From Dactylellina haptotyla (Eukaryota > Ascomycota > Orbiliomycetes > Orbiliales > Orbiliaceae), in the NCBI GenBank assembly GCA_031310005.1, contig CM062385.1:496001-560000 (forward strand): DNA of 64,000 nt. Reading direction: 5' to 3'. The translations under genes and the position numbers were made by a program. A model generated the notes under the pieces. It was not told where the DNA came from, did no database searches, and saw nothing but the letters and a program-made list of their open reading frames with translations. Of this stretch, positions 1-12,957 are shown one piece after another. Position 1 is the first letter of the stretch. The number at the start of each line of letters is the position of its first letter.

Positions 1-3000
1 AAGAAGCAGGCAGAGGAGAGTGTGACTAGCGCAAGTCAGTCCACGCCGAAAGAAGGGCCCAGGCAGGAAAGCTTACCAACAGGAGATCCAAAACAAAATA
101 TGGGGAAGAGAGACATCCACAGGAGACGTACCAGGACCAGCTTTGGTGGCAGGCTAGCCCGGCCAGAATTTGGGAGAGCAATGTAAAAAGTATGGGGTAA
201 GGAGGAGACACAAGAGTTAAAACGGGCAGCTATCTCGCGGTTTATCCCCAATGCATTGGCTAGCTGGGTAAAGTTGCCCCATCCTTGCAATCGCCAGAAG
301 GTTAGCCCAGTTAGCCTGGTGGGTTCGATGCACAGCATGCGCCTACTTCCTTCCAAGTAACGAGTACCGTCCGGTACCGTTCCTGCGGAGGTACTTGCAC
401 ATACATGTCGAGTCCACATGCAAACATATTGCATGGACGCTGCAGTTAGAGGTAGCGATCCCCCCTCCCCGCCGAAACGTTGTGAACGAAGACGGAAGAT
501 GTAATGATCGGCTGCGATTTCCTTCTCTCCAGTCTTGTACTCAACCGTACTATTCACGAGTTTTTAGGAGGGGGGAGAGACAGCCCTCGGAGAAAGAGGA
601 TCGAGCTAAGAGTACTAGAGTTTACGTCCGAAACTCTGAGAACCTTAGGAATCAAAGGACAGGATCGGGCGATTAGGTGCCTCCAGGTACAGGTACCTCG
701 CCGCTACCTGCGCCTGAATGCACAAGACCGACCACATTCCAGCCAAAACCTTAGCATGTGTGCGACCGAATATAAAGTTGCAGAAACTGTTAACTGGCAT
801 CTTTTGTGGAATCTTCGTGACGAAATGTTTGTATGCACGTACGATGCCACCAACGCAATCAATGCAAACGGCAGCTCTTAGTGCACTATAGCGATTAATA
901 TTGTCCTTCGATGGTCTAATTATCCCAGGAGATTATTATTGCTTGTATGTGCCTCTCACCCATGATGCACAGGGTCTAAGAGCAGGCCGTTGCCCCTTCT
1001 TCCTTCCATTCCGTCTATCATTAAATAAAAGGCTTCCAAAGTTACTCACACGATACCTGCATCCTCTCAACGGATCAAGCGGATCGTCTATGGGTAATTG
1101 CATCCATGCTGTGATGCACAAGCAACCCCCCTTCGGACTTTCCTCTTTATTCCGGATGACCTGATATCTAGAATTCTCCATCCTGCTTCGTAATTGCATT
1201 CAAACCCGTCGACGCAGGTTTCGGTGTTTACTCAACGCCCATCATAGCATTTCTCAGTTATACATAACCACCGAAATACCGAACATCTGTGACTACACTG
1301 TGCATTTGAATATGTGAATCCACCGATCAATAAATCTCTTCGAATTCAACCGTTGAGCGCCATCTAGTATAACCGTATACCCCTAACATGAAAAGATAAC
1401 CCCCAACAAACCCATTTAAATTCCACAAATTAAATCCTGCACATTGTTGAAACCCATCAACAACCGATCCATGCAGATGATCGATTAATAGCCGTTTAAT
1501 CAATTTCGCCAATCAGGACCTCCTCTGCCCATCAAAGTCCCTGACAAAATACATTCGAGTAACAGATAGCGTATGTGGACAAATCAGGCAAAAAAAGAAC
1601 ATCGACACCACCACTACACGCGAATACTGCAAATCTATCGTAGGCGATGAAATCATAGCGATCGACTCTCACGCCTTCAATCTACCCCCTTGCACACCCT
1701 CCATCCCCCTCACTTTTCGTCATTTATTTCCGACAACTACGATCGTTTAAGATGCTGGACCCTTTTTTCGTTTACTCTTCCTGATCGGCTGATCAGCTGC
1801 TTTTGCGGTGGCAAACGAAACGTGCCGAAAGGCAAGGACTCTCGACGCTACCTAATATTTCAGATCGTGGAGAAAGTACCCGAAAGTACCTCCATTCCGT
1901 CCCGAAAAAGAAGGGCCGCGAACGCCGGTTTTTTTAATCAAAGCTTGTTTTACACACTTTAGTTAGACTATTTAAATTATTTTAAGTATCAAAGTATTCA
2001 CTAACTGCCTATTCAACTAAGACAGTTCAGCTTAAGTACCAGTATACAAAACTATATCTATCACACCCAGTATCTATAGACCTCTATATAAAACGCAAAT
2101 CGTAAAATAAAAAAATAACTCGCCCGTTTACCTACCTAATTGAAAATGGCAACTTGTAAATAAAGCGGCAACGGTAAACCCCCAGCCTTCGGGCCTTTTT
2201 TTAAACAGTTTAAAATTTCCTTTTCATCTTCTTTTTGAAAAGGAAAGTCGCTTCGTTTTGCTTGCATATATGTGCGGGGTAAACGAGGATTGGAAGCAAG
2301 CTACCTCCACCGGCCCCCAAAGCACCGGGTTAGACACCTGTTTAAGCGGGGGTACCGCGAAACCACGCGGGGGCAGGATCTAAAAAGTAGGAGAGCGGAA
2401 GCTTAAAACAAAAAATCCTAAATGATCTTACAAGAGTGGAGACTTCGTGATCTTGAAAGAGAGTCCCATAGAAAAAACGAAACATATCTGCATATTTGGT
2501 CCGATATCGCTGTGTGACCTTCTTACATGCGAACTGCGCTGCGTTTATGATTGCCCCGTTGTTTTTCTGGACAGTGCGATCGACCTTACCAATTGTGAAA
2601 ACATGTATCGCTAGTTCTCCCGCGAAACTGCATTCGATATTTTGAGCGCGCATGCGCATTCCATATAGCCTCGGTATAAAACTGGAGGATTAACACCCGC
2701 ATTTACAGCCTCATATAGCAGTTTACGCTTTTTAAAATTTCTACAGATTGTCACGCTTCACCAAGAAAAAGAGCCCAGTATATGAATGTATAATAATGTG
2801 ACGTCCGATTTCTTCTCCCCGCCAACTTTCCGATATTTATCATAAGAACGACTTAGAGCCTCCCCCCAACTTTCAGACGAAAAAAAGGGAGGAAAGCGCA
2901 AGTCGAATCTTCATCGATAAAAAGAGCTAGGAAGCAGCGAAACAAAAGAAGAAGAAACCCCCGTCCGTAAGATTTTTATTCCATTTTTTTGCTTTATCTG

Positions 3001-3822
3001 GTTCTTTTCCACGTTCTCCTCTCTCGACGGTTCGAACCTTTCCTCCGCCAGCGCGAGCGCACGCACGCACGCAAGCAAGACACTCACAATAAAGTATATA
3101 TATCCTGAAAAGGCGGCGCGTGCGTTGTCAGAGGGCGTCGGTATGGTCGTCAGCAACAAGAGGGAGACAGTACTTTGTAAGATACGGGAAATGAATAATA
3201 GAAAAAATCAGACGATAGGAGAGACAAGAGAAAAAAGAAAGAGGAAAAAAAAGATAACAAGACTTTGTTTTGCAGGGAAAAGCTATAACACCTGGTGTAA
3301 ACACAAGAAGATACAAGGAAACATGACAGGAAAAGGGAACAGGGTGGTGGAGGATGTTAGAGGTGGTGGGTGGATTGGGTAGGTGACACTAAAACTGATA
3401 CAGGATAAGTAGGCAAGAAAATCATAGAAGCCAATCGAGTAGTGTGCTGGTGGGTTAACGGCGATTGATTTGAGAGGGTAGATAACTAGGGGTACGGATG
3501 ATGGGTGACTGCGATCGAAAAAGGCTGGAGCCTCCTCAACCAGGATTGGGTCTCTTTTTTGATATCGCAAAATGCGCTTTTCGTTAAGTGGCTTACGGAG
3601 AGTCTGTTGTAGTAGTACTGGGACAGTGTATTCGGAAATTGACTTGATTGTAAGAGAGGAAGCCTATAGAAAAGAAAAGATTTGACATAATCGCAATATC
3701 AAAAAAAAGAAACACAAATGGAAGAGTAGGCCAAGGTGTATTCAAAGATTGCTGCCAGGGGATTCCAAAGGCGAGGGTAAATAAACAAAATCCAGCTGGG
3801 ACGAGCTAAATTTGCGATGTGT
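1..3822. other. Intergenic, no gene recognised
   Basis: No conserved protein, RNA gene or well-formed terminal repeat was recognised. The longest open frame (about 170 codons, minus strand near 36-557) has no recognisable domain and its composition looks like noncoding sequence. The stretch 1960-2160 is AT-rich with several TATATA-like runs, and 3060-3080 holds a short ACGC tandem. Positions 3160-3260 are purine-rich on the plus strand. The last few hundred bases are probably the 3' UTR of the 14-3-3 gene. Confidence 0.5.
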
Positions 3823-4981
3823 TTATTTGGCTTCCTCGGCAGGAGCAGCTTCAGCGGTCTCAGTCTTTGGGGCAGCCTCGGTTGTCTCCTTTGGAGCATC
3901 AGCATCAGCCTCGCCACCTTCCGACGATGTCCACAGGGTAAGGTTGTCGCGGAGGAGTTGCATGATGAGGGTGGAATCCCTGTAGCTCTCTTCGCTAAGG
4001 GAGTCAAGCTCTGCAATAGCGTCATCGAAAGCCTGCTTGGCCAAGTGGCAGGCACGATCGGGAGAGTTCAAGATCTCGTAGTAGAAAACGGAGAAGTTGA
4101 GAGCCAAACCAAGACGGATTGGGTGGGTTGGGGTGAGGTCGGTTTGAGCGACATCGGTGGCAGCCTATACAGCAATTTAGCGGTTAGGTTACAAAAATTT
4201 ACGATGGTTGGGGTTTCATACCTTGTAGGCATCGTGAGCCTCGCTGGCAGCCGCCTTGCGCTTATCTCCGCTGGAGAATTCAGCGAGATAACGGTGGTAG
4301 TCACCCTTCCTAAAATCATCATGAGCATGATTGTAAAATCAACCAATGACGATAACAAAACCTACATCTTGTGGTAGAAGACCTTGGACTCGCCGGATTG
4401 GGCATTCTTGATGAGGTGGTCGTCGAGAACCTTGAGGACATCAAAGCAGACATTCTCGAGTTCCGTCTCGATCTTGCTACGATATTCGCGGATCTTAGAG
4501 ATGTGCTTATCGGTCTTTTTGCTCTCCTCTTTTTGTTCAATCGAGGAAATGATGCGCCATGAGGCTCTTCGAGTGCCAACTACGTTCTTATAGGCGACAG
4601 AGAGGAGATTGCGCTCGTCCATGCTTAACTCGCCCGGAAGCTACAGATGCAGAGAGATTCGTTAGATCAACTACTACAGAAGGACTTGCGAAATAGATAT
4701 AAGCCTTACCTGGGCAACTTCCTATACGCGCCAGGGTTTCTGGTTAGCATCATAGCTCCAACATCAAAACTATGGTCAACAAAGAATCTAATTATGTACC
4801 TTCATGTACTCGACCATTTCTATAATACGAACGCGTAAGTGAATATTCCAGACCGGAAACATGAATTCAGAGATGGGATCCATCTGAACTTACCATCGTA
4901 ACGCTCGGCCTGCTCGCACAGCCTGGCGAGAAATGTTTTGCTATCGTCATCAAAGTCAGCACCCGGTTTCGAGCGGGGCAT
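3823..4981 (-). CDS. 14-3-3 family phosphoserine/threonine-binding protein
   Basis: A cytosolic adaptor dimer that binds phosphorylated Ser/Thr motifs in signalling and cell-cycle proteins. Six exons are read on the minus strand: 4894-4981, 4800-4819, 4710-4721, 4366-4640, 4222-4309 and 3823-4164. They sum to 825 nt, or 274 residues, a normal family length. Visible family signatures are the central [20 protein letters not shown] segment, the [11 protein letters not shown] segment, and [15 protein letters not shown] leading into the DNLTLWTS end of the last helix. An acidic Ala/Glu-rich tail follows. The start gives [20 protein letters not shown]. Exons 2 and 3 are only 20 and 12 nt, yet each is flanked by GT-AG and together they restore the conserved YDEMVEYMKEVAQLPGELS. 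Introns are 56-78 nt. The identification is near certain; the two tiny exons are inferred from frame and family alignment. Confidence 0.96.
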
Positions 4982-7875
4982 TCAGGACACCTCAGCTTCC
5001 CCTCACTGTTGCTCCAATCGACAACATAGAGAGAGAACCTGAGGACCCGAGGAAGCTCAGACGAGGGCTGCTCAACTAACCTATCACGCTAGAATCGCCG
5101 ATAAAATAAAAGGTTAGCATTCACATCGAATAGTCTTTTGAAATCATATTTGGTACGTCCGGCTCCGTGACGTCTACTATTCGTCTCTGGCCAAGGTGTC
5201 ACATGCAACCGTTTTTCTGCCCCGCTACTGCCTGTCGTAGGAGAGCAGTTGTGTTGCGGACCACTCTAAAGGTCTTGAAAGACAGAGAACGGGGAGATTC
5301 AAGGTCTGGAGGGGTCCGGTGTGGGAGATTCGCACATACCTCAGAGGTGGTCATTGTGGATAGATTGGGAGGGGAGGTTGGGTTGGAAGAGAAGGTATTG
5401 GCGGGGTCTCCGGGACTATAAGGGACAGAGTTTATCGAGGATTCTGCATAATCGATTATCTCGTCAGCGAGGGGTTCGTTGTCTCCTGGTCAAACACCCA
5501 GCAAAGCGAGCTTGGAGCTCGAGGGGGGGCTCAAAGGAGGGGTTAGAGGGCAGGTGGAGGAGCTACCTCGGGTTCTATTGAAGCTGGAAGGAAGTTTGGA
5601 TATGAGTTTGATGGGTTGGTAGATGGTGACGATGGCAGAGGAGGTTGAGGAAGGAAAGAGAGAAGGAGAGCGGAGGCTGTTAGGGGAAAGAAAGAAGTGT
5701 GGTGTGGTGTGCGGTGTGTGGTGGTGGTGGTGGCAGTTGGGAAAGAGCAAGCGGAGGAGAAAGGGCGGAAAAAAGGCGTTGTCGTAAACAAATTAAAATT
5801 TCACGGGCGAGCCCACTTCGCTCTCTCCTCCTCTCTCGCCAACCAGCACAGGCCTACGTACAGACAGGCTCTCTGCAGACCCGCTCTGCTCGCGCTCTGA
5901 TTATTACTCTCACGGTCACTCTGTGTTCTGGCAAGCTGGAAGAGAACATGTTGCGGCGGGACTGGGTCTCTTGAGCCGGACTGGATCCTCGATAGCTGTG
6001 CCCTCTATTAATCTATTATAACTCCAGAATCGAAACTACAAACTCCTCCAGCTTGCCATTGTAGCTCCTCAGGCGGCTTAGTAGGGCACGGTACCACGGA
6101 TCCTGTCCTGCCTTCGAACTATGAGCTATTAAAAAAACATAAAAATCTAATGTCCTTTTTGGTGTACGTCTACGGACCCGTGAAAAAATCTTTCTTCGTC
6201 AATGGCCCCGAAGCCGCGGTGGCCATGCCTGGTCATGTATGTATGATTGACGCTCTGCTGCTGCTCGCTGGCTTCCCGCTGTGCAGATGCAGTTTGCAGG
6301 CCAGGCGCAGGTCACAGGATACACCCAAGCCGAAATAAATTAATTTAAAGACTTTCTTTATGCTTCCAGAAACAGCATGCTAGTCACACCTCTCTTCCCG
6401 TGCCAGTGCTTCTTCTGCCTCTGCTAGCTTGTTTAACTTGTCCGCTGCTGTGCTGTCCGAACGAACGAACCTTTCATTCGAGCAAGGGCCGCTGCTCAAA
6501 GGCCCTTTTTTCATGCCGTCCTATCCCCGGGGCGCTATTGGCTGGCACACAACTGTTGACGATCCGCCACGGCCATGGGGCCTTCGGACGACAGACGGGC
6601 GAGTCCCAGATAGTCTCCGTACCCACAGTTTATTACTTATTATCCTCACGTTGGACAAAGCAAAATGAAGCGCTTCGTCAGACATGGGGTTGGCTGTCTC
6701 TTCTCCCTTTATTTCGTTTTTTCTTCTTCGTCTCCCTCTCTTTGACGAGCGGTTCTTCCAAAGCTGCAGAGCCTGGTTGGTAGTGCCGGCGTCAATGATG
6801 CACGTATAGAACCTCGATCTCCAATTTACCCTGTATATTAGCCTTGCGCTTGTCAAATTTCGTTCGTAATGCAAGCCTTCGCTCAAATCCTTGTGTGTGT
6901 TATGTTGTTATATTGCCCAGCGTCGTCGTTCGTCGACCGTCCCGTCCGCATAGCCACATTCCACAATGGCCCCAAAATCTCGGATCCTTGGACTGCATGG
7001 AACCGGCCGGTGATCCGGTGGGGAGTGTCCGATCTTACCAGAGTTCCGTCGAGGTTGGAAAGCTCTGAAAATGGCAGTTTTTTCCTTCCCGTTCGTTTCG
7101 TTTCTTTGGTTTGGGGGACGAGCTCGAGGACCCACATATCACACTGCAGCCTGGGTGAGAGAGTGTGGCCAGACGAGCTTATTCGCAAAATAACTAAGTG
7201 CTGTTCCGGTTCCGCGAAACGACGAACCCTTAATCATCAGAAGATACCTAAATGTCAGAATTGAAGACCGTATCCATGAAAGCTCTGATTGTGGTCTTCA
7301 GAAGATGGCAAATTAGGGTGGAGATATGGGAAGCGTGAACCCGCTTGGCCATGCTCTCACGGCATCGACGTCATCCACCTGCATATCGTTTCTCACTTGG
7401 CCAGCAGGAATCGAACCCGGCTAAACAGAAAGTTGGAAGCGAAAGCGATCAGAGGCAAATGCATCGAACCGCGACGTAATCGCCCGCGCCACACCACTTA
7501 CCTTACCAGCCACTACTCACTAGCCACTTTATTTCGACCTCTACGCAACACATGAATTTCACAGCTTCAAAACTCGAGATTGAAGATCTGCTAATAGTAT
7601 TAGAAGCTAGAAGTAGTATCGGCGTTAGATAATCTAAAGAACATTCGGGAAAGTACTCTCATATATGTGTATATAACGTCTCCAATTGTTATTCTAACCA
7701 GAGAAAAAATAAATCGATAATTGATTCCATAATACCCATTATTCATAAGTTAACTTCTATCGTAATAAATCATAATTCGTTACACATCGAGTTCTAACCT
7801 TGCAGTATTTAATAACAAATATTTAAAACCGAAATTGTCCTTCACAACATAAACGAAGCTAATAACTCAGCCCCC
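4982..7875. other. Intergenic: 14-3-3 promoter and leader, otherwise empty
   Basis: The first 900 bp upstream of the 14-3-3 start are strongly purine-rich on the plus strand, so pyrimidine-rich on the coding strand, as is usual for fungal leaders. A GTGG run lies near 5717-5731. A B-box-like Pol III motif on the minus strand near 7410-7425 has no foldable tRNA around it. No conserved protein was seen; several open frames of 80-130 codons on both strands overlap each other and carry no domain. Confidence 0.45.
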
Positions 7876-9491
7876 TTAATAACCATCATCCCCATACCCA
7901 TCATCCTCAGGCGTTGGAGTAGGAGTATGCTTCGTCTTAGTCTTCATCTTATTCGTCTTACACCCTCTAGCCGGTGGATTCCACGCCGTTCTGGTCGGAC
8001 AACTGCACCCTCCAGGACACGTCGGGATAACCGTCACAGTGACCTGCTTGCCTCCAATACAATCACACCCGTAGTCCATATCCACGACGACGTCCTTACA
8101 CTTTATCAGACATTTGAGCGTAGCCGTAGGACAGTTTGAGGGGGTTACGGTGACTGTCGTGGACGGCGGGCAGGTTATCTTGGCTTGCGCAGTGTTTGGC
8201 TCGACTGGTGGGAAATCGGTCATTGTTCCGCCTGTCAAGTCGCAGATTGTTGAAACGGAAACGATAGCGTCAGTTATCGTGACCGCCGCACAGGCTGGTC
8301 CTTTGAGCGTTGATTGACCGGGTAGGATTGCACCCATGCAGCGCGTTACTGTCGTGACAACGTTCTTGGTAATCTGGGTCGTTCGACAGCCCTTTGGGAG
8401 TGTGGTTGGGTTCGGCGCCGTCTGGATCTTAGGACCATCGTTATTAATTGGTGATGATGTCGGTGCAGTTTTGACAGTGATAATAACCGATGACTCTTTA
8501 GATACGTCGGTAGTTTTGAAGACCGGTATATTCACGCAAATGGTATTTAGTGTCGTCGTGCCAGCGGAGCTATCTGTCTCGAGATGACAAACGGCGCCAG
8601 CAGTAGTCCATGTTTTTGGCTTCACGGGGGCTGTAGTGGTGGACGGTAAAGGCATAGTCATAGGAACATTGACACACCAAATATTAGTCGTTGGCTTGCC
8701 ATCATTAGTCTCTGTTGTATATTGACAGATTGCGCCGGCAGTGGTCCACTTAGTCGGCTTTGGTACATCAATGGTCAGAGTTGTTGCTTTAGGTACGTTC
8801 GTTGTTCCAAATCGTGGAACATTCACACAAACGGTGTCTGTTGTAGTTTTGCCGGCAGATGTAGCGATTTGAAGATGGCAGATAAGATCATCAGTGGTCC
8901 ACGTGCCCGTCTTCGGGGGGTCGGTTGGTATGCTGGTAACCACAGTTGCCGGTTTCGGTACATTTGTGGTTCCAAATCGTGGAACATTCACGCAGAGGGT
9001 ATCCGTTGTCGTTTTTGCCGGCAGATGTAGCAACTTGAAGATGGCAGATAAGATCGCCGGTGGTCCATGTGCCCGTCTTTGTAGACTCAGTCGGCGCCGT
9101 CTTCGCTACAGGCTTATCCACGCAAATAATGTCTGTGGAGGTTTGGCTGCCAGCGGTCTTGTATTCGTAATGGCAGACGGCATTATCAGTAGTCCAGATT
9201 TGCGGTTTCGGCGTTGGCGCATCACTGGCGACACCCAGACACATAGTTGTGACAAAAGTGGTCACAATTATTTTGGTAGACGTGACTGCGTGGCACTGGC
9301 TGTCAGGGGGCAGCGTAAGGGCGGTGGCAGTAGAAGCGCTACATATAAAAATTATAAGTCAGTTTCTATCATATAGCTATATAGGAGTGGATTTCAATAG
9401 CAGCCGCTGTAACCCAAATTGATGAATCTGCGAGCTGTGTGACTAGAGCTTACCCAGCAACGATAAGAGAGAGAATAGATATGTTCTTCAT
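7876..9491 (-). CDS. Secreted two-cysteine repeat protein, frame broken once
   Basis: An unrecognised extracellular or wall-associated protein. Exon 1 (9454-9491) encodes a signal peptide beginning MKNISILSLIVAGASTATA. A 115-nt intron follows, then exon 2 (7876-9338). About five repeats of 45-55 residues start near 9198, 9065, 8899, 8745 and 8611. Each has the pattern WTT-x3-(I/V)C-(H/Q), then a Thr/Ser stretch, then CVN(I/V)P, so two cysteines per unit. A Cys-rich C-terminal region follows with a run of CPGGCSCP, then a Lys/Thr tail ending in acidic DDGYGDDGY. No GPI-type hydrophobic tail is seen. Repeats 2 and 3 are near-identical in DNA, but repeat 2 has five T (9012-9016) where repeat 3 has four (8847-8850). 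This puts the frame out by one base. Without that base the protein would be about 499 residues. It may be a sequencing error or a real null allele. Confidence 0.75.
8793..9079 (-). repeat. 165-bp tandem duplication inside the repeat protein gene
   Basis: Bases 8793-8913 and 8958-9079 are nearly the same sequence at a 165-bp spacing (55 codons). For example, the same 15-mer TCCAAATCGTGGAAC occurs at 8806 and 8971. The other repeat units are clearly more diverged, so this duplication is the youngest. The two copies differ in length by one T in a homopolymer. Confidence 0.85.
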
Positions 9492-11866
9492 TTTGTATGA
9501 TTCGAGAATCTCTCTCAGTTCAGATATTCACTAATACACTAGCTGCGATGCGAGATATATCTCGTCAGTTTAGAACCTGAACCCGGTCCTACTGACTCCA
9601 AAGGAATGTGGATACTGTGAACTTCGAAAAGAGGTAATAGCCCTTGAAAGAGGGTCCGAGGAGAAAGATGAAAGCAATTCGATTTTAAACAAACCCGAAC
9701 TACACTATCAGCTCGAAGTTTGAGATCATCTATAAAGAGCGAATGTCCGACGGAGAGGGAAAGTAAATAGACGTTCCCTTTGTAAGGCGACCAAGAACGC
9801 TTAAATAGAAAATCCAACATACAATGCTAGCCATAATTTGAACCCGGAGGACCATATTCCCACAGCAATTCACCAATTGTTCTAGTACTAAACCCAACAT
9901 GTTGGAGATCAACCCGACTTTACTGAGGGAGAATGCGTTGTGAACTGTGAGAGGTTGAATTTAGGATGGCTCGCCGGTAGCAAGCACGCCAAGATGGATC
10001 CGTATTGCCCACCCGACACTAAACCTGCGCGCGCGTGGACTACACTCCCACTCCCGTCGCTAACTTTACATGCATATATCAAGTCTGTCAGTGGGTAAAA
10101 AAGCGGTATTGTTTCTAATTTTTTTTCTATTTCTATACCTATTTGCGCTAGGTCCAGAAATTACCATGACGGCTTTAATTCACACAGCCTTACAATATCT
10201 CGATTAAGTGGCCTGTTAGCTCTTTCACGGGTAGCATAGGGTTCCAGGACCCGCTAAGGGACGAGCTTGGACCACACCCAATTTGATGTTATGGTTCCGT
10301 AGTAGCTTCACCCGAATCTCGCTCGATCTTAGCTTGTTAAGATGGGCGCTTCGATGTAGCATTACGTTGACGATCGAACATGCATACGTGCAGATATGCA
10401 TGTATGCCGAGGCCGCTAATCTTGGTTGAAGCCTTCCTTGCGGCTACATTTCTTAAGATTTCCCACCATTTTTGCACGAAAGTAGAAAGCTTAAACGATT
10501 TAAACATAACGGACATGCGCCACCGCGTGTACATGCGTAGGAAAACTCGATGATGGCTCTCTCAATGCAGAATATCGGCTCCGCTATGGAAAGATGCGTG
10601 CTGCGTTCCGTCCTATTTCGAGAGTGTATATACATCTTTGGCTCACGGAAACTCGGTAAAACAGAACCTCAAAACATAACTCTAAACCTCATGGGTATCA
10701 TTTATACTTTATAGTTAGTTCCTCGGGAATTATTCTAAAATAGAGTTGCTGTTTGAATATATTGTACAAGATATCTTTGCTCTTTCTCATCTGGATTCGC
10801 ATAAGCCAAGGAGTTACAGTAGGTTTGGGAGCTCTTCGAGTAAGAGCTGTAGAGCCGGGTTATAGGAGCTCGAAATCTAAGAGATCTAAGCCCGATCCCC
10901 TGTAACCGCGCTGAATTCAAGCTAGCCTGAATATAAAAATTACTCCAAGAGGAGGTACCGCATTATCCCTGCTCTGTATTAGAAGCTAGGGACTATAGAT
11001 CTCGGTTGTAACCGATCCTAATAAACGAGACGGCAGATCCAGAACACTTTCGAACTTTCCCCTAGTATCTCCTAGCCCGACGGAACATTTGTGGAAGAGC
11101 CTCGAATATATAGTTAATGCTAGCTAGCTGAATGCTATTCGGATCTTGCATTCATAGTCCGAAGGTTGGCCTTTTTATATGGTCGCAGCAATAATGCAAG
11201 CCATCAGTTTATAACGTTTATAATCTCGAACAATGATAGAGTTAACGTGAATTTACTACAAATCTTGTAAGGTCGGCTTCTAGATAGTCTCTCAACGTTC
11301 AACGAGGCAAACAGCTAGCTTAAAAGAAACGAAAATTGCGACTTCTATATAGCACTCGATAATCCTAGTTTTGCCCCGAGATCCCAAAACTTGCAACTAG
11401 CATACTCTCTAGATAGTAGATGTCTAAGTTACGAGTTTCATCTACTATAACTACTAGCTACTTCTGACTTCTACAAGTTACCGTGATATTGGCGAGCGTT
11501 GTAGCATGTTACATGTTGTAAAACTCGATAACAACCGCAACACACGCGGGAGAACAAACCTCCAAACCTTCTCACCGAGCTTTGCCCCTCTGACGTTACC
11601 GACATCATTACGTGTACGTCGCCGGGCCTTGAACAAGAATACGGTGTCAACTAAGGCACGTTGACTCGGAATGTAAAAAGTGCACACACATCCCATGAAA
11701 AGTGCCTCAAAAGCCGCGAGGAAATATCAATAAAGCTTGCGCGCGCGCAGCAGCCTTTTTGTCGCAGCAGTCTTCGATCGCCTGGAGGTTTACGTTCAAG
11801 GCGACTGAGTCGACTCTAGCTACCTATCCATCAGTCTAGACTACCCGCAAGCAGAACCTGGTCACT
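9492..11866. other. Intergenic, AT-rich, possibly decayed repeat
   Basis: No gene recognised. From about 10640 to 11480 the sequence is rich in TA, CTAG and stop codons in all frames and lacks long open frames. That suits old mutated repeat DNA, but no terminal repeats or coding remnants were seen. Alternating GC runs occur near 10026-10034 and 11740-11750. The last 100 bp are the presumed promoter of the J-domain gene. Confidence 0.35.
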
Positions 11867-12957
11867 ATGCCTCAAGGTACGCATTTTGCTCTTTTATCCC
11901 GTATCCCGCATTTGGCAGTAGCCATCTGCGCATTTCGCATCGAAAAACTGACCATAAGCGGGTATTCATAGCCGACGTTGACTTTTGTACGTCATACTAC
12001 ATCTACCTCCCCCCACGGTCGATATTTCCGGGTCTCTAACACAAATAATACCGTACAATAGATGCCATCCTGGGCATTTCCGCGTCAGCGACGCAGGAGG
12101 AAATCCGCAAGGCGTATAAAGTCCAGTCGCTGAAGACCCATCCGGACCGAGTAGCTGTAAACGATCCTTCCCGTCCGGAGAGAACCCGGCAATTCCAGCA
12201 AGGTAGTATTCTCTATATTTTATATTTTATTCCAACACCCCGGGATTTTGCTAGTTCGACTATCTCGTAACGACAGTCAGACACCTGGTCCGGTGAAGCT
12301 AGTTTTATCAAATTACTAAATCTAAAGTAAAATTTAGTCCAGGAAGCATATTATACACTCTCTGATTCTGCGCGCCGCCGCGATTACGACGCCAGCCGAA
12401 CGTTCAATCCGCCCCGCGGATCTGCGTCATGGCAAGATGCACAGTTCGGGGATATATTCGAGGAGATGATGCAGGATGAGGGTTTACGGGATGCAGACGA
12501 CCCGGAGGCTAGGAATAAGGGCACTGGTAGATTCTATGGAATCATGGGTGGGGTGAGCGGTGCCGCTCTGGGCTTTATTGTAGCGTGAGTGAACTACTTT
12601 AAATCTTGATATTATGGTAATATAAAAATCTATACTAACGATTAACGGCACGTTTGTGTAGAAACTTCCCAGGAATGATGGGTATGTTACGACCCTGTCT
12701 ATGTTAATTGGTATATCAGCTAACACCACTTCCATAGCCGGCGCTGTTGCAGGAAACCGCCTTGGTGCAGTACGAGACGCAAAGGGGAAGTCCGTCTATG
12801 AAGTTTTTCAAGAGTTGCCTCAGGGTGAAAAGGCGAAGGTAAAAAATTCTGACTGGCTAGGGAATTTTGTCCTATATGGCTACTAATCAGTTTTACTTGA
12901 CGATAGTTGCTTTCCGATCTTGCGATGAAAGTTCTGGCTCAAGCTGTCTCGATATAA
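11867..12957 (+). CDS. Small J-domain (DnaJ-like) protein with Gly-rich hydrophobic segment
   Basis: J-domain proteins stimulate Hsp70 ATPase activity. Six exons are read: 11867-11876, 12062-12202, 12338-12584, 12662-12681, 12738-12838 and 12907-12957. They total 570 nt, or 189 residues. The N-terminal domain has the helix-II pattern QEEIRKAYKVQSLKTHPDR, with the HPD motif at residues 30-32, then the EAYYTLSD and RRRDYD signatures of helices III-IV. A linker follows, then a Gly/Ala-rich hydrophobic stretch (GIMGGVSGAALGFIVANFPG and GAVAGNRLGAVRDAKGKSV) that could insert in or lie against a membrane. The tail LLSDLAMKVLAQAVSI is helical. There is no zinc-finger or DnaJ C-terminal substrate domain, so it is a class III type. 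Exons 1 (10 nt) and 4 (20 nt) are very short. The J-domain is certain; the partner and location are unknown. Confidence 0.88.

Noticed and set aside
36-557. 173-codon open frame on the minus strand at the window start
   Set aside because: No domain, odd composition, and competing frames on the plus strand. It looks like chance.
7390-7505. tRNA-like sequence on the minus strand with an exact Pol III B-box (GGTTCGATTCC) and a TGGCGCGGG A-box-like start
   Set aside because: No 7-bp acceptor stem pairs across any sensible ends, the T stem has a mismatch, and no anticodon arm could be placed. It may be a tRNA relic.
9900-11500. Possible mobile element in the TA-rich stretch
   Set aside because: No terminal inverted or direct repeats, no target-site duplication and no transposase or reverse transcriptase motifs could be seen.
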